NCBI GenBank assembly: GCA_031769625.1
Contig: JAUIMM010000188.1
Span: 14,205,501 to 14,269,500, forward strand
Origin: Taudactylus pleione
Lineage: Eukaryota > Chordata > Amphibia > Anura > Myobatrachidae
Direction: 5' to 3'
Length of the DNA stretch: 64,000 nucleotides
The position numbers and the translations under genes are program-made. Below are positions 55,510 through 64,000 of this stretch, one piece after another; position 1 is the first letter of the stretch, and each line of letters begins with the position of its first letter. Under the pieces are notes generated by a model, which worked only from the letters and a program-made list of their open reading frames with translations, had not been told where the DNA came from and did no database searches.

Positions 55510-56260
55510 TTCACATTAACAACTTTTACGTTAATGTGAATTTTTATTTTTACATTTGAAATACGTACAGTAAACATCTTTTAAATTATAATTTTTTTTG
55601 TTTAATATACTGTTTATTTATATCTAGTACTCAAATCTGATATGTTTGTTGGAGAATGGAAAAAAATGATCACATGTGGTATTATGATAGCCTGCTCCCT
55701 CCAGACCAGAACCTGGCATGGAAGATCTGTTTTTCTCCGAGTGAGGAGCACTGACATAATTTAAATGCCACCTCAATATGTGCATGCATAAAAGATCTCC
55801 TTCTCTAATTCGGTCTCCACAGAAACGTGGCTGCTTGCCAGCCCTGTTTATGCCTCTGTAACATGATTAAAATTAGACAAAATGCACACAGGAAAAAAAG
55901 CAAATACTTGCAGAGAGCATTACTGCAGTAATTGGATATTTCAATTCCCGTAAGTTGAGTTGCGGCTATGAAAACTCGTATCAAAATAATTTAATAGTAA
56001 TGAAGAACGAAATTCATGAAATAATAATGAAAGGAAAGGGGGGAAGGGAGAGGTGGCAACCGTTGTGTTTACACTTCATTCTGGCACGTAATGTGACCTA
56101 AGTTATTGGTAGACATCCAAGACCAGCAGAAGTATGCGAGACAGGGAATTTTATTCTTGTTGATGCACCATGAACTGTGTAGGATTTCTGCGCTGCCGGT
56201 CTGGTAAAAGATATCTCATCACAATATTGAAATGTTCTTTTTTAAATTAAGGGCCTAATT
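55510..56260. other. Low-repeat sequence, candidate conserved non-coding DNA
   Basis: No TE ends or tandem repeats. 55740-55950 (GACATAATTTAAATGCCACC, GTGCATGCATAAAAGATCTC, GTTTATGCCTCTGTAACATG) and 55960-56030 have AT-rich, motif-dense text with TAAT words. This is inferred only from appearance and the lack of repeats. Confidence 0.35.
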
Positions 56261-56915
56261 AATGGAGCATGCACACGGTCAGATTTTTCTTCAGATCTGA
56301 ACGATAACTATTTAAAAAATCGTTCAATCGTTCATATCTGAAGGAAAATATGACATATCTGTCAGATCTCCAAAAAGCCGGCGATAGCCAGCCACCCCAG
56401 CGAAGCACACCAGTGAGAGACTATAGTGTTAGTACGAGATTAAAGCAAAAACTATGTATTAATAAGTGAAAGGTGTAATTAAAATGCTAAGAAAAATATA
56501 TATAAACAATATAATAGAAAAAAAATATAATGTGAAAGTGCTAAATAAAGTGTTAATGTGTGCCTCACCAGAGCAGCCCAGCCACACCAACCCCGAGGAG
56601 CACCACACCCTAAACTCATTCCCAAAACTGATAACAATATCCACTTTGGGTAATAATTGCCCAATATAAGGCCACATGATAATGGCACATACAAATATAC
56701 CTGAATTGAGAGCCAGCTTACCTTGGAGTCACCCCTAAGTCCTCCTAAGGCACTACAAGAACCAGCATACCCTCCTAACGCTGGTCCCATCTATGCATCT
56801 CAGACAGAAATACAAGTTGGAAGCTGCTCAATCACTTCAGTAATATCACTCAGGTGCATGTAAGGGAGGGGTTAGTCTATACAAGAACCAACAAAAAGTA
56901 ATCCCCCAGCACACT
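56261..56915. other. Worn MITE and an inverted 40-bp segment
   Basis: 56270-56370 contains paired TTCTTCAGATCTGAACG / CGTTCATATCTGAAGG words, a small snapback. 56373-56412 (CCGGCGATAGCCAGCC and on to CGAAGCAC) is an inverted copy of 56950-56990. Between them lies AT-rich sequence without a recognised feature. Confidence 0.5.
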
Positions 56916-57154
56916 GAATGAAATCAGCAATAAAATTTGAAAAACTACATGGTGCTTCGCTGGGATCGGCTGGCTATCGTCGGCTTTTTGGGGTTCTGCA
57001 CCCCAGATGCTGACCAAGTGATAGGGACCTCCGGTATCAGAGAAGCCATGACGTGGCCTGGAGGCTTAGCCATATCTTTGCAAATATATGCAACCGAGAT
57101 CTCTGAATTATCTACTACCATGTAGTTTTTCAAATCTTATTGCTGATTTCATTC
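56916..57154. repeat. 239-bp inverted-repeat unit with 38-bp arms
   Basis: The left arm at 56916-56953 starts GAATGAAATCAGCAATAAAA and the right arm at 57117-57154 ends TTATTGCTGATTTCATTC. They differ by one base by eye. The inside begins GCTTCGCTGGGATCGGCTGG. A MITE is possible; the arms' near identity suggests youth or a constraint on structure. Confidence 0.75.
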
Positions 57155-57514
57155 AAGCTTCACGTGATTATCAGAAGACCGCGCCTGCGGTGCAAAAACA
57201 ATTGCAGAACACACATGTGCTGAGCTAGCATTGACACCTTTCCAGAGGGTATGAGAGAGTCCTCATCCCTCAATGCATGGCTGAATTTCATAGTCCATGT
57301 GCATTTCTAGGTTACCTTATGAAAGCGCAATAAAATATCCTTCTCGTGGAAGTGTCGTAGGTGGGTGGCCAGGCATCTGTGCTGATTTGAGGCAAGCAAA
57401 CAGATAAGGGACGTTTGTTTCTGATGGATTTTTTCCATCCAAGATGGGGTAGGTTTAAGTATTGATACCAATGATGATGGTTTGGACTGCTGATGGTAAA
57501 ACAATGAACGGAGC
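57155..57514. other. Unassigned sequence
   Basis: Nothing is recognised as a TE end, repeat or reading frame with a known domain. Confidence 0.35.
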
Positions 57515-58070
57515 CAGGGATGGACTGGGGCATACTTACTGACTTTGTAGAACAGCTTTCCCAGGAGAGCTCCTGCAGCAGGCTGGATCAGAGGGTGGGG
57601 CCGGATGTGTGCCGTAATTAGGCCCCAACCATTTCTTGGAAAAGTCTACGAGGAGGGGGCAGAGAGAAATGACGCAAATCGTGTCATTTAGCTCCGCACC
57701 CTCCTTGCGGATCTGCAAACTTCCCATTAAATCTCCCCACCCTGCCTGCTTCACTAGGAAGTGGGCAGGATTTGGTAGATCTGCCTACACTTACAGGGGT
57801 ATGGGGGGTTACCCGAAAAAGCCTCCAGCTACTTCCAGGAGTGTAGGCAAGTATGGACTGGGGCTGTATTTCAGCCTAGGCATCTCTTTTCACGTGCACG
57901 AAAAAGGTGTGTGGGAACACCTCACACGGGTGTGTTGCGATTCATGAGGTCTGCATGCTGGCTGAGCAGAGCACCGGGAGGCGGAGCTGCTTGGCCAGGC
58001 TTTGCAGGAGCAGTGGCCCATCAGCCCTTCTGGCATTTGCCAGAAGTGCCATTTGGCCAATCCGGCCCTG
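57515..58070. mobile_element. hAT-type non-autonomous element (CAGGG ends)
   Basis: The left end CAGGGATGGACTGGGGCATA and the right end, inverted, CAGGGCCGGATTGGCCAAAT are hAT-like. The flanks AACGGAGC and GATGGACT match at only 4 of 8, so the insertion is old or the limits are off. The interior is GC-rich and non-coding. Confidence 0.6.
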
Positions 58071-58493
58071 GATGGACTGATCATACGCATGAAGCATTAG
58101 TGTATGGTAGCAAATCTGGATTTGCCTTTTACTCAGAACCAAACCCAGTAGGTGCAATTTTGGAGTTTAGCAGAATCAATTCAGGTTAAGGTTTGGGATG
58201 TAGAAGTGGTCTAGTTCAACTTTAAATTGCAGTGCAAAAGTAGAGCTGCCCAGTATTTGTGTGATCCATGGACGTGCAGTCAGTATTTTCCCAGCCACTG
58301 ACTGTATATCTTATTAAACACAACTTAATGTAGTTTATTTTTCTAACTCTTTCAATAATTTTTTAAACTTGTGCAGGTAAATCACCTCCCTAGACTGGCA
58401 CCCGGTGGTGTCATTTAGTCATCACTGAGTCAAAGACCTATTCTTTCCAGGGAAGGGATGAGGGGGCATATGGTTAGAATTTGACACATGTAA
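58071..58493. other. Unassigned sequence
   Basis: No recognised gene, TE end or tandem repeat. Confidence 0.35.
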
Positions 58494-58926
58494 GGACTGA
58501 TTCATAGATGGACGCAGTGACAATGTCGGACACAAGCGGACAATGTTGTAAGTCTGCGCGTGTGTCCTGATGCTTACCGCTGGGAGCCACAGAGTGAATT
58601 TGGATGCAAAAGCTTGGGATGTAAGTGGGCATTCCTGGGAGATAACACGGGGATGACTAGCCAGACACGGGCATGTTGCAGCCAGCTACTGAGTCTAAAG
58701 GTGCAGCTGCACTGACACAGGCGGCCATATTGTGACTGAGACTGCGCCACCATAGGGCTGGAGCAATGTTTGATAATGCGACTGAAGGCGTGTGTTAATA
58801 TTCACAGCTTCAAGTTAGTGTCTCAGCCGGTGGGCATCTCAGTAAGAAGCCCATCTGCCATAGCAATAGCACAAAGACATATTGTAGTCACGGCTGCGCC
58901 AATTGTGCCCACCTCTGAATAAGGCC
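58494..58926. mobile_element. GGG-snapback-like element, worn
   Basis: The left GGACTGATTCATAGATGGAC and the right CACCTCTGAATAAGGCC resemble the GGCCTGATTCAGAG ends. The flanks TAA and TAT match at 2 of 3. The interior has GACGCAGTGACAATG and GCGGCCATATTG words. Confidence 0.55.
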
Positions 58927-58929
58927 TAT

Positions 58930-59790
58930 AGAGTACTGTTTTGGATATCAGCAATAATTATTTAAAAAATTATCACAGCGTAACTCAAATCCCCAACAGG
59001 GCTCTGCTGCACAAGAGCTCTCCCCCACACATGCTCCAAAGAAGATGGACACACATCACCAGGCTCCTCTTCTCTACCCCACTCTGCCAGGTCCCATGCC
59101 AGTCAGTCCAGTGGGCTGTGGTAGTGACAGCTCTGCACAAATCTATTCTGCTTTATCCTTAATCTGATCTTTCATTTAGAGTAATCATTGCTTCTAATTG
59201 ATCTTTAGCCTTCTGTTCCCTAGCACAATGCTCGATGTTGCCATGTGATTGTGTCATGTGATGACCATGCTTATATATACCCCATCAGTATGCATAACAA
59301 GGGGCAATCAGGAGCATAACCTCAGCATCAGGATATGGAAAACATATACAGTGTAATGAGCTGACTGGTGGCACAGATACAGTATATGCACAAAGGGAGT
59401 TAGTGGAACGGAGCTGTAGGCAAAGTTGTCCTATCTTTATAAATAAAAACCTGTGACATAAATAAGCATCTTCTAAGAATGACAGAAGGGTGGAAAAGAA
59501 ATGCGTTTTAGGGGGGCGATTTAATGATTATTCTGACTCCTCCTCCTTCCTGTACCGGTACCTCCCCTTTCTGATCCCAACTCCTCCCCTTTACAGGGTT
59601 ATTTTTTTGCTACATTGGCTATTACAATTTATATATGTTTATATTTTCACTGTGTGTGTACATGTACTGTATAATGCAGAGCAGTCTATTCATCATCACT
59701 TCATTTCTACAAAAGTAGGTGAAACTTAATATTTTCACCAATATTTGTCAAAATTAATATTTTCACCAGCATTTGTAGAAATTAAGTTTT
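58930..59790. other. Unassigned sequence with a short direct repeat
   Basis: ATTTTCACCAATATTTGT and ATTTTCACCAGCATTTGT (59734-59777) are a 29-bp direct repeat just outside the 62-bp array. The rest shows nothing recognised. Confidence 0.4.
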
Positions 59791-60205
59791 CGGGCCATTC
59801 ATCAAATAGGTAAAGCAGGAGATATCACATATCCCCATACACTAGTATCACAGATATCTCCTACTTACCTTCCTGTTACGGAATGGCCCGCTGTCCCCAT
59901 ACACTAGTATCACAGATATCTCCTACTTACCTTCCTGTTACGGAATGGCCCGCTGTCCCCATACACTAGTTTCACAGATATCTCCTACTTACCTTCCTGT
60001 TACGGAATGGCCCGCTGTCCCCATACACCTAGTATCACAGATATCTCCTACTTACCTTCCTCTTGCGGAATGGCCCACTGTCCCCATACACTAGTATCAC
60101 AGATATCTCCTACTTACCTTCCTCTTGCGGAATGGCCCACTGTCCCCATACACTAGTATGTGGATAGATTTCATCAAGATGGCAGCATTCGCCATCTTAA
60201 GATGG
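59791..60205. repeat. 62-bp tandem array, left (6 units), inverted partner of 63270-63729
   Basis: TCCCCATACACTAGTATCAC starts at 59832, 59894, 59956, 60018, 60081 and 60143 (the fourth has one extra base, the third a T). The unit continues AGATATCTCCTACTTACCTT and CCTGTTACGGAATGGCCCGCTG. The array starts (59791-59831) with one part-unit in the opposite orientation (GGGCCATTC...AGCAGGAGATATCACATA). Confidence 0.93.
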
Positions 60206-60548
60206 AATTTGCCTTCATTCATGGCTTTCAACCATAGGGAAGGAGTCCCGGGTTGCGAAGAGGGACCCCTCCATCCCTGTCCAGCTTCTTCCGCCCGACG
60301 CCGAGGTTCATGTGTGCAGAAAAGGTGTAGTGTGGAAAAGGAAAAGGTGTAGTGTGGAAAAGGAAAAGGTGTAGTGTGGACAGGGAGGGAGAGAGAGAGA
60401 GAAAGAGAGAGGACAGGATGCTTCTGCTGGCAGATGCTACATGCCAAACTCCTCTCTGGTAACTGCAGCTTAGCCACTCCATGAGCAAAACTTTCACCTG
60501 CCTGTCACCTGACCCACTCCCATCCCCAGGAAAAGCCCACCACACTCT
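60206..60548. other. Inner arm next to the left 62-bp array; GA-rich tract
   Basis: GCCATCTTAAGATGG, ATAGGGAAGGAGTCCCGGGT and TTGCGAAGAGGGACC (60178-60272) recur inverted near 63140-63235. At 60320-60370 GGAAAAGGTGTAGTGT repeats three to four times, followed by a (GA)n run to about 60412. Confidence 0.65.
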
Positions 60549-61029
60549 GGGCCTGATTCAGACCTGCTCGCAAGCGCTATGCGCTCGCAAGTGGGTCGAT
60601 GGTGGGGCACTGCACACGTGCTGCGTGCGTAAGCCCCGTAGCGAGAGAGAAAATCACTCACTCCGGGGCTCACTACAAACAGGACGGCTGTCGATGTTGA
60701 TCGACAGCTCACCCCATTTTGTAGGCGTGGTGGCTTTACAAACGGAGGCATTCCTGAAGGAATGCCTGCTGTTTGTGGGCCGCCCTACTGATATCACTCG
60801 TGATGTCAGTAGTGAGCTTCCAGCTTTATTAGAGCAGGAATCTCACTGGGGCTTGCGGGAACGAGACCCTACCACAAGGTATTGTCATCGTGATCATCAC
60901 CTGGCCGCTCTCAAAAGCTGTGAGTGGTCACCCACAGTTTAGTGAGCAGCCAGGAGACCGGGTAAAAAAAACGGCCACCCTGATTCAGAGCGAGCGCTCG
61001 CTTTTTGCAAGCGCCTCTGAATCAGGCCC
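60549..61029. mobile_element. GGG-snapback element with TCT target duplication
   Basis: The left end GGGCCTGATTCAGACCTGCT pairs with the right end CGCCTCTGAATCAGGCCC. TCT lies at 60546-60548 and 61030-61032. It is a close relative of 39824-40308 (CGATGTTGATCGACAGCT, TACTGATATCACTCGTGATG). Nested between the 62-bp arrays. Confidence 0.9.
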
Positions 61030-61368
61030 TCTGTACCTTGATGGAATCCTGGAGTGTGCAGGAACTATGTGCCCTTTGCCCTAGGCTGGGAGCTGGCTGC
61101 ACAATGCACACAGGAGTGACTTGCCAGATTCTGCAGCTCGCTCTCGTACTTAACCCCCCACCTCCGATCACAGCACAGACTCATCAGTCACACAGCAGAA
61201 TCTGAGGGGCTGTATAGAAATAAGTGGAGGGCACAGAGACACAGCGTCTTCTTCAGTGCAGGAGGAGAGAGATCATGATCAAGGTCGGACTGTGGTGCTA
61301 GTGGGGCGATCGCTCCAATCGCCCCCCTTCCCCGGATCTGCCACTAACTCCAACTCAGGTAGCTACCA

Positions 61369-62228
61369 GGGTCGGACCCAGGATGGACCTGGGTAATAAA
61401 GCAGTGTAAATGGTGTGACCTGGGTTATCCGACCAGGGTCATGCCTAAAATGAGCTGATTGGTGGTTGTAGAGCAGTCACCTCCCACTTTTTATGACACA
61501 AGTTTAGCAGGACAGACCGAGGTTCAGTGTGAATGGAGCTGACCTGGGAATAACCCAGATCGAAGGTGTAGTGTAAACAGGGTCTGACCTGGGTTGGAAC
61601 CATGGGCCTGATTCAGAGCCGCTTGTAAGCGGCCTCACGTTCGCTCTGAGCGATGTTTGCCCAACTGCGCAAGCGTACGGATCGCTATATGCATGCGCGA
61701 ACCAGTCAGTGCGGCCGAAATTCATGTGCTCGCAAAATAGCGAAAGCCTGATAATTTGAGTGACAGAAAGAGGCGTATGTGGGTGGTAACGGGGGAAGGT
61801 GCTTGAAAACGGGGAGTGGAGATAAGAACGCAGGCGTGCTTAAAGGTCAAAATGGGCGTTTTATGGGTGTGCATAAATAAAACAGCAGCGTCATTGACCA
61901 CGTCACTGGGTTATTTTATAGCCAGAACTGCTCGCAAGATTGTGGTAGCAAAAACCAACCCCAAGAACAGCGAGCAGTTCATACGCTGGTCGATGTACTC
62001 GATTAATCTAATAAATAGCGGACATGACGTAGGATGCGAGCGGCCAGGGGGCGTATTTTTCCAAAAAACTACCGCAAGTTTTGTTCGCTCGTTCAGACCT
62101 AGACGCGTGAACAGACCGCAAAGAGCGAACGGTTCATTTGAATAGCCACCCCTATTTTCTGGACGAGCGAGCGCTAATTGCGTCCGGCTCTGAATCAGGC
62201 CCCATGTCCGAAAACCCAGGTCAGACCC
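61369..62228. mobile_element. Outer MITE (GGGTCGGACCCAGG ends) split by 61604-62202
   Basis: The left GGGTCGGACCCAGGATGGAC and the right CCCAGGTCAGACCC form inverted ends; internal ACCTGGGTTATCC and GGGTCTGACCTGGGTT words also pair. The target duplication is not clear. Without the insert it would be about 260 bp. Confidence 0.6.
61604..62202. mobile_element. GGG-snapback element (GCATGCG type) with CAT target duplication
   Basis: The left end GGGCCTGATTCAGAGCCGCT pairs with the right end CCGGCTCTGAATCAGGCCC. CAT lies at 61601-61603 and 62203-62205. It is 599 bp, almost the same length as 54740-55339 and very similar across its whole length. Confidence 0.92.
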
Positions 62229-63269
62229 GGAGTTTTGGTGGAAAAGGGGTATTATTAGGCATTCAATGAGACAACCAAGGCTGGAATACTTGTTTTATTA
62301 TCTTCATAATATTACCCTACATAAAGAAAGGAATACATTTTACCAGAATTGTTTCGAAATCTGAACGGGAAACATAGATGACCAGTCACCTGCAACAGAT
62401 TAGGCCTAGAGCTGTAGCTGGTCAGCTAAGAGTGAAAATTAGAATTTCAAATATATCAATTAATTGGATTATCAAACCGTATCTTAAAATGCACATTCTG
62501 CATAATTAGGCGATTTAATTTGTATAATTAATCCATGACAAAAATAATGCTAAATTAATCTGAGATTAAATGTTACCAGTTCTGCTACAGAAACATTCAA
62601 ATCACAGATAGTAAATGGTGATATTTGAACAAATGAACAAATACTTAAATTGTGCATAATGTTGAAATGGAATGAACTTTAAAGATAACAGAATTTTCAT
62701 TGAAGGTCTTGGTGATTAAAGCAAAAGTACTTTAATGAGATATTCAGTGCAAAAATCTTGTGATGAATTTCCCACTGTGGGGGTGCAGGAGGTGCTATTC
62801 TATTAGCCTACTAGGGTAACTAATTCCAGCCCCACTACTCTGCGCCCTACACTTTGGCAGAACGTAATGTGCAGTAGGCACTAAGGGGTCTATTCATGAT
62901 GTTAATTATAAGGGTTCGGACCCCGATAATTAACATTCTAACTCTCTGCGGAATCAGGAACAATACAGCATTGCTCCAGCGCGGCGACAGCTGATCTGAA
63001 AATCAGCTGTCCCGCGAGTGGCTTCACTTTCGGAGCAGTGACGCTAGTGCGCATGAGTGACCTACAGACAAGAGCCCCGACATACGCACAAGAGCCCAGA
63101 CCTCCGGCGTAAGGCCCTGAACGGGCGGAGGGATCAGAAAGTATCCCTCTTCGCAACCTGGTCTCTTTTTAATAGGGAAGGAGCGGGTCGTGAACCCGGA
63201 GTGGGAGCATTTGCCATCTGAAGATGGCGAAAGCTCCCGCACTCAAGCTCTGAAAATATTGTATTTTTG
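62229..63269. other. AT-rich low-repeat sequence (62280-62770), then the inner arm of the right array
   Basis: 62280-62770 has no TE ends and many TAAT words (GCATAATTAGGCGATTTAAT, GTATAATTAATCCATGAC). It is a candidate conserved non-coding stretch by appearance only. 62885-62935 has a small inverted pair (GTTAATTATAAGGG). 63135-63240 mirrors the inner arm at 60178-60272. Confidence 0.4.
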
Positions 63270-63729
63270 GAGCTTGGTGAATTCTTTCCCCAAAGAGTGT
63301 ATAGGGACAACGGGTCATTCCACCAAAGGAAGGTAAGCAGGAGATATATGTGATACTAGTGTTTGGGGACAACGGGTCATTCCACCAGAGGAAGATAAGC
63401 AGAAGATATCTGTGATACTAGTGTATGGGGACAACGGGTCATTCCGCCAGAGGAAGGTAAGCAGGAGATATCTGTGATACTAGTGTATTGGGACAGCAGG
63501 TCATTCCAGAAGAGGAAGGTAAGCAGGAGATATCTATGATACTAGTGTATAGGGACAATGGGTCATTCCCCCAGAGTAAGGTAAGCAGGAGATATCTGTG
63601 ATACTAGTGTATGGGGACAGCTGAAAATTCCGGGAGAGGAAGGAAAGCAGGAGATATCTGTGATACTAGTGTATGGGGACAGCGGGCCATTCCACAAGAG
63701 GAAGGTAAGCAGGAGATATATGTGATACT
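63270..63729. repeat. 62-bp tandem array, right (7 units), inverted partner of 59791-60205
   Basis: The units read GGTAAGCAGGAGATATCTGT then GATACTAGTGTATGGGGACA then CGGGTCATTCC(A/G)CCAGAGGA, the reverse complement of the left unit. Spacing is about 60-63 bp. Units differ more from each other than on the left (CTGAAAATTCCGGGAG in the sixth). The array is cut off by the next element at 63730. Confidence 0.93.
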
Positions 63730-64000
63730 CAGGGCCGGTTTTCCCATTACGCATGGTACGCAGCTGCGTAAGGCACCACATAGTGGAGGGCGCCTCAGCT
63801 GCGTACCATGCGGGCCACGGGCAGACTGTGTCTCTGTGACACAGCTGCACCGCGTGTGTAGTGCTGACCAGACGGAGTTCGGTCAGCGCTACACAGTGCC
63901 AAACACACAGCAGCCGCCGCCGGCCAGGAGGACTGATGGAGGAGCTGATAGCGGCGGCGGGACCAGGAGTGGAGTTTCAGGTAAGTGTTTTCTTTTTATT
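63730..64000. mobile_element. hAT-type element, left end only (window ends)
   Basis: It begins CAGGGCCGGTTTTCCCATTA, a hAT-like CAGGGCCGG terminus. A hairpin follows: TGGTACGCAGCTGCGTAAGG with CAGCTGCGTACCATGCGGGC. GC-rich sequence runs to the window end. Its right end lies outside. Confidence 0.65.

Noticed and set aside
59832..60205. CRISPR-like regular repeats at 62-bp spacing
   Set aside because: The whole 62 bp is repeated, with no variable spacer; the context is eukaryotic.
61816..62145. 109-aa open frame shared with about 54954-55200 as a possible gene
   Set aside because: It lies in two copies of the same snapback element, is interrupted in one copy, and has no known domain.
1..64000. 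Endogenous retrovirus or other integrated virus
   Set aside because: No LTR pair, gag, protease, integrase core or envelope motifs were seen; the only RT and RNase H belong to a LINE and a DIRS element.

Overview
This window is non-coding eukaryotic DNA, very probably from an amphibian, most likely a frog. No host gene, tRNA or rRNA is visible. The bulk is transposable-element (TE) debris: hAT elements with BED-finger transposases, a Tc1 element with a DD34E transposase, a jockey-group LINE (CR1/L2/Rex1-like), a DIRS-type tyrosine-recombinase retroelement, a V-SINE, and many short snapback (MITE-like) elements that are often nested. The organism call is inferred from this TE mix and from many short frog-style MITEs; a fish, lungfish or other amphibian with a large genome is not excluded.

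Layout. 1-7000: a small MITE, a long-TIR element (copy 1) and hAT copy H1. 7.2-11.7 kb: MITEs and hAT-type non-autonomous elements, several carrying minisatellites. 11.7-16.2 kb: DIRS remnant and a 5'-truncated LINE. 16.2-22.6 kb: long-TIR element copy 2 and a four-level nest of elements. 22.9-26.3 kb: hAT H2 with an 8-bp target duplication. 26.3-30.1 kb: AT-rich sequence with possible conserved non-coding stretches, a MITE and a 31-bp array. 30.1-37.8 kb: hAT H3, then a 44-bp minisatellite split by three insertions including hAT H4. 39.0-42.4 kb: hAT H5, filled with minisatellites and no transposase. 43.6-51.3 kb: hAT H6 (with a young Tc1 inside), long-TIR copy 3, and hAT H7. 52.0-53.7 kb: hAT H8. 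53.8-59.8 kb: a MITE with telomere-like repeats, a LINE 3' end hit by two nested MITEs, and a low-repeat stretch. 59.8-63.7 kb: two inverted 62-bp tandem arrays facing each other. The window ends inside another hAT-type element.

How the parts relate. The eight hAT copies (H1-H8, roughly 24 kb) share two distinct ends: a promoter-type end (TATA box, TGACGT site, begins TAGGGGTGAGC) and a 3'-type end (begins TAGGGATGTGC). In H2, H3, H6 and H8 the transposase reads away from the promoter end. In H1, H4 and H7 the transposase body is inverted relative to the promoter and N-terminal exon, so a rearranged version seems to have been copied. All transposase reading frames are broken or deleted. A second abundant group is the GGG...CCC snapback elements with 3-bp target duplications of variable sequence. 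Coordinates of element ends were read by eye; those with matching target duplications are the most reliable.
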